The position numbers and the translations under genes were made by a program. A DNA stretch of 9,541 nt from JBBSUX01 sp038234045 (lineage in GTDB: Bacteria; Pseudomonadota; Gammaproteobacteria; Burkholderiales; Burkholderiaceae_C): contig JBBSUX010000130.1 in NCBI GenBank assembly GCA_038234045.1, forward strand, positions 1 through 9,541, in the 5' to 3' direction. This document shows positions 5,208 through 9,541 of this stretch, one piece after another. How positions within the stretch are numbered: the first letter of the stretch is position 1; every line of letters starts with the position of its first letter. A model generated the notes under the pieces. The model was not told where the DNA came from. It ran no database searches and was given only the letters and a program-made list of their open reading frames with translations.

Positions 5208-7160
5208 GTGACCATTCCCGCTGCCTTTATCCAGGAACTCATCGCGCGCACCGATGTGGTGGAGGTGGTCGGCCGGCATGTCACGCTGAAAAAAGGCGGC
5301 GCCAACTTCACCGGCCTGTGCCCTTTCCATGACGAGAAGTCGCCGTCGTTTTCGGTGAGCCCGACCAAGCAGTTCTATCACTGCTTCGGCTGTGGGGCGA
5401 GCGGCGATGCCATTCGCTTTCTCACCGAATACACCGGCGCCAGCTTTGTGGAGGCAGTGCAAGACTTGGCTCAGCAGGTCGGACTTGAGGTTCCGAACGA
5501 CGATATTTCGCCCGATGATCGCGCTCGCGCCCAAGCGCAGAAACAACGTCAGGCAACCCTGTTTGAAGTGCTGGAGAAGGCTGGAGAAGCTTATCGCGGC
5601 CTGCTGAAGAAGTCGCCACGCGCTGTCGAGTATCTCAAGCGGCGAGGCCTGACGGGCGCAGCCGCTGCCCGGTTCGGTCTTGGCTATGCGCCGGAGGGCT
5701 GGCGCACGCTGGCTGGCATCTTCCCGGTGTACGACGACCCACTTCTGGCCGAAAGTGGCCTTGTGATCGTCGGCGAAGAAGCGATTGAGCAGCCTGAAGC
5801 CGAGCGCAAACGCTACGACCGGTTTCGCGACCGGATCATGTTTCCGATCCGCAACGTAAAGGGCGAATGCATCGGCTTCGGAGGGCGCGTGCTCGGTGAT
5901 GAAAAGCCCAAATACCTGAACTCACCCGAGACACCCGTCTTCAGCAAAGGGCGTGAGCTTTACGGCCTGTTCGAGGCCCGCGCTGCGTTACGTGAACACG
6001 GATGCGCCTTGGTTACCGAGGGCTACATGGATGTGGTGGCCCTGGCGCAGCTCGGCTTTCCCAACGCGGTAGCGACACTCGGCACCGCTTGCACACCGGA
6101 CCATTTGCAGAAGCTCTTTCGCTTTACGGACCGCATCGTATTCAGCTTCGACGGCGACAGCGCCGGGCGCCGGGCAGCGCGCAAGGCGCTCGACGCTGCG
6201 CTGCCGCTGGCAACGGACACGCGCGCGGTGAAGTTCCTGTTTCTGCCGGCCGAACACGACCCTGACAGCTTCATCCGCGCAAATGGCAAGGACGCGTTTG
6301 CTCGCCATGTGGAAGAAGCCGTGCCGCTGAGCCGCTTTTTGATAGAGGCCGCACGCGAAGCCTGCGACATGGCCACGGCTGAAGGCCGCGCGCACATGAC
6401 GGCGAATGCCCGGCCCTTGTGGAGCGCGCTGCCTGATGGCGCACTGCGCCGGCAGTTGCTGGTGGAAATTGCGCAGCAAGTGCAATTGCCGGCCGAAGAG
6501 CTCGCCGCGCTGTGGAGCAGCCAGGCCGCGGCAGCAGCCCGCCCTGCCCGCTTCGGAGGAGCCTCAAGCCAGGCCCATCCAGACACTGACAACAACAGTG
6601 CCCCGACAACCGGCAGGCGCTGGAACCGGGGCTTCGGCGATGGCGGTCGTGAAGACACGGCGCTTCGCAACGGTTCAGGCGCAACTAGCCGCCGCAGCGG
6701 GCGCCAGCCACCGCAGAGCCGCGCCGACCAGGCAGCGCGCTTGCTCATGCTTTTGCCAGGCGCGTTCGACCAGCTCGACCATGAAGAACGCATGCTGCTG
6801 GCGGAGCAGCCTGCGCCGCACGGCGCACTTTTTGTCAGGATGGAGCGCGAGTTGCAGGAGCACGGACCGCGCCCTTGGGCCGCACTGCGCGAAGGGCTCA
6901 AGGCAGAGCCGGAGGTCGCAGCACTGGCTGAACGTCTCATGGGTGGCGCGCATGCGGAAACCGAAGCCTCGGGATCTGAACTTCAGACCGAGCTGCGCGG
7001 TGTACTCGACCGCATGTTGATGGAACATCTGAAGGCTGCCGAGACCGAGGCGATCGCTGCGGCTGCGAACGGTGATGCAGATGCACTACGGCGCTACAGC
7101 GCGTTGCAAACAAGGCGCCAGGCCGTTGCGACGCGCCTTTTGTCAGCGCAACGGGCCTGA
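5208..7160 (+). CDS. dnaG: DNA primase
   Basis: A 650-residue cytoplasmic enzyme that makes RNA primers for replication and works with the DnaB helicase. Domains: an N-terminal CHC2 zinc-binding domain (ligands C38, H41, C59, C62 in LCPFHDEKSPSFSVSP and FYHCFGCG); the catalytic core with RFRDRIMFPI (205-214) and FGGRVL (224-229); the Toprim motifs EGYMDV (271-276, E271) and DGDSAG (315-320, D315 and D317); a flexible linker of about 65 residues rich in Ala, Gly, Arg, Ser and Asn (about 440-505); and a C-terminal helical DnaB-binding domain (about 506-650). I chose GTG 5208 because the protein then begins MTIPAAFIQELIARTDVVEVV, the normal start of the family; a TTG at 5175 is in frame but adds a Pro-rich stub. 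The Shine-Dalgarno is weak. The upstream gene is phoD rather than rpsU. All catalytic residues are present. Confidence 0.97.
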   Translation: MTIPAAFIQELIARTDVVEVVGRHVTLKKGGANFTGLCPFHDEKSPSFSVSPTKQFYHCFGCGASGDAIRFLTEYTGASFVEAVQDLAQQVGLEVPNDDISPDDRARAQAQKQRQATLFEVLEKAGEAYRGLLKKSPRAVEYLKRRGLTGAAAARFGLGYAPEGWRTLAGIFPVYDDPLLAESGLVIVGEEAIEQPEAERKRYDRFRDRIMFPIRNVKGECIGFGGRVLGDEKPKYLNSPETPVFSKGRELYGLFEARAALREHGCALVTEGYMDVVALAQLGFPNAVATLGTACTPDHLQKLFRFTDRIVFSFDGDSAGRRAARKALDAALPLATDTRAVKFLFLPAEHDPDSFIRANGKDAFARHVEEAVPLSRFLIEAAREACDMATAEGRAHMTANARPLWSALPDGALRRQLLVEIAQQVQLPAEELAALWSSQAAAAARPARFGGASSQAHPDTDNNSAPTTGRRWNRGFGDGGREDTALRNGSGATSRRSGRQPPQSRADQAARLLMLLPGAFDQLDHEERMLLAEQPAPHGALFVRMERELQEHGPRPWAALREGLKAEPEVAALAERLMGGAHAETEASGSELQTELRGVLDRMLMEHLKAAETEAIAAAANGDADALRRYSALQTRRQAVATRLLSAQRA

Positions 7161-7524
7161 GCGGGGGATTCACCCAAACGCGGGGGCCCGGCACTGACAC
7201 TCAAGCGCGGGCTCTTGAAAAAAGCCGGATCGCTATAATGTCAGGTTGACCGACGGCAAGAGCGACAGCAGCACCTCCGGGCCAGGCCAACCGTAGCGCG
7301 AACGCGCACGACCGGCCAGCTTTCTCCGCAAGGACTGCACACCAAATGTTCGCCCAGACATCTTGCCGTCAGGGGGGTGTCTACGCGTTGCCGTAAGCAT
7401 CACCTACCAGGCAATGACCGGATGCTTTCGCATGCGGTCAGGTCGATTCCTTTTTGGAAATGGCTGCGTCTGGCTTTTTCATTCTCTCTTTCTTTGTGTG
7501 TTCGTCTTTGACCCCGAGGTTGCC
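7161..7524 (+). promoter_or_regulatory. dnaG-rpoD intergenic region: promoter and long structured leader of rpoD
   Basis: These 364 bp hold no gene. A perfect TATAAT at 7234-7239 is the likely -10; TTGAAA at 7215-7220 is too close (13 bp) to be a standard -35, and the better-spaced hexamers are poor. A start near 7246 would give a leader of about 280 nt. Its first bases can pair in several ways: GACGGCAAGA (7252-7261) with TCTTGCCGTC (7361-7370), or ACGGCAA (7253-7259) with TTGCCGT (7388-7394). AGACA (7356-7360) can pair with TGTCT (7378-7382). A strong hairpin, TGACCGGATGC (7415-7425) with GCATGCGGTCA (7430-7440), has one G-G mismatch and the loop TTTC. The last part is pyrimidine-rich (about 7470-7500), followed by the Shine-Dalgarno GAGGT (7516-7520). 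No terminator for dnaG with a proper T-run was seen. Function is inferred. Confidence 0.5.

Positions 7525-9541
<2,017 letters not shown>

Noticed and set aside
7149..7225. GC-rich hairpins after dnaG as an intrinsic terminator.
   Set aside because: The stems are short (about 4 bp) and no T-run follows; read-through into rpoD stays possible.
7215..7239. TTGAAA plus TATAAT as a full consensus promoter for rpoD.
   Set aside because: The spacer is only 13 bp, too short for sigma-70; only the -10 element is kept as support.

Overview
The window looks like a GC-rich betaproteobacterial chromosome segment, probably Burkholderiales and closest in feel to Comamonadaceae. This rests on the sequence style of DnaG and RpoD, the lysine/alanine-rich N-terminal extension of RpoD, and the gcl-hyi-glxR gene order. 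No tool was run, so the taxonomic placement is an inference.

The left part (1-2194) is a glyoxylate-assimilation operon on the + strand: the end of gcl (glyoxylate carboligase), hyi (hydroxypyruvate isomerase) and glxR (tartronate semialdehyde reductase). Carboligase joins two glyoxylates into tartronate semialdehyde with loss of CO2. The isomerase interconverts this with hydroxypyruvate, and the reductase takes it to D-glycerate. Next come about 320 bp without a gene, then a compact type II toxin-antitoxin pair (2514-3103): a ribbon-helix-helix-like antitoxin and a RelE/ParE-like toxin whose start overlaps the antitoxin stop. A palindromic candidate operator lies just upstream, and a + strand hairpin terminator follows the toxin.

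The middle (3249-3388) holds a minus-strand tRNA-Thr(CGU) gene with encoded CCA, its own TATAAT box and a strong intrinsic terminator, converging on the toxin-antitoxin unit. To its right, on the + strand, is a PhoD-type secreted alkaline phosphatase/phosphodiesterase with a twin-arginine leader.

The right part holds two genes of the macromolecular synthesis region: dnaG (primase, complete) and rpoD (primary sigma factor, cut by the window end inside region 2). The gene before dnaG is phoD, not the rpsU seen in the classical operon. Between dnaG and rpoD are 364 bp with a TATAAT-type promoter and a long leader of about 280 nt carrying several mutually competing inverted repeats. That leader is the best candidate here for an undescribed regulatory element. 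I saw no CRISPR array, insertion sequence, prophage or defence island. Apart from the toxin-antitoxin pair, this is mostly ordinary core genome.
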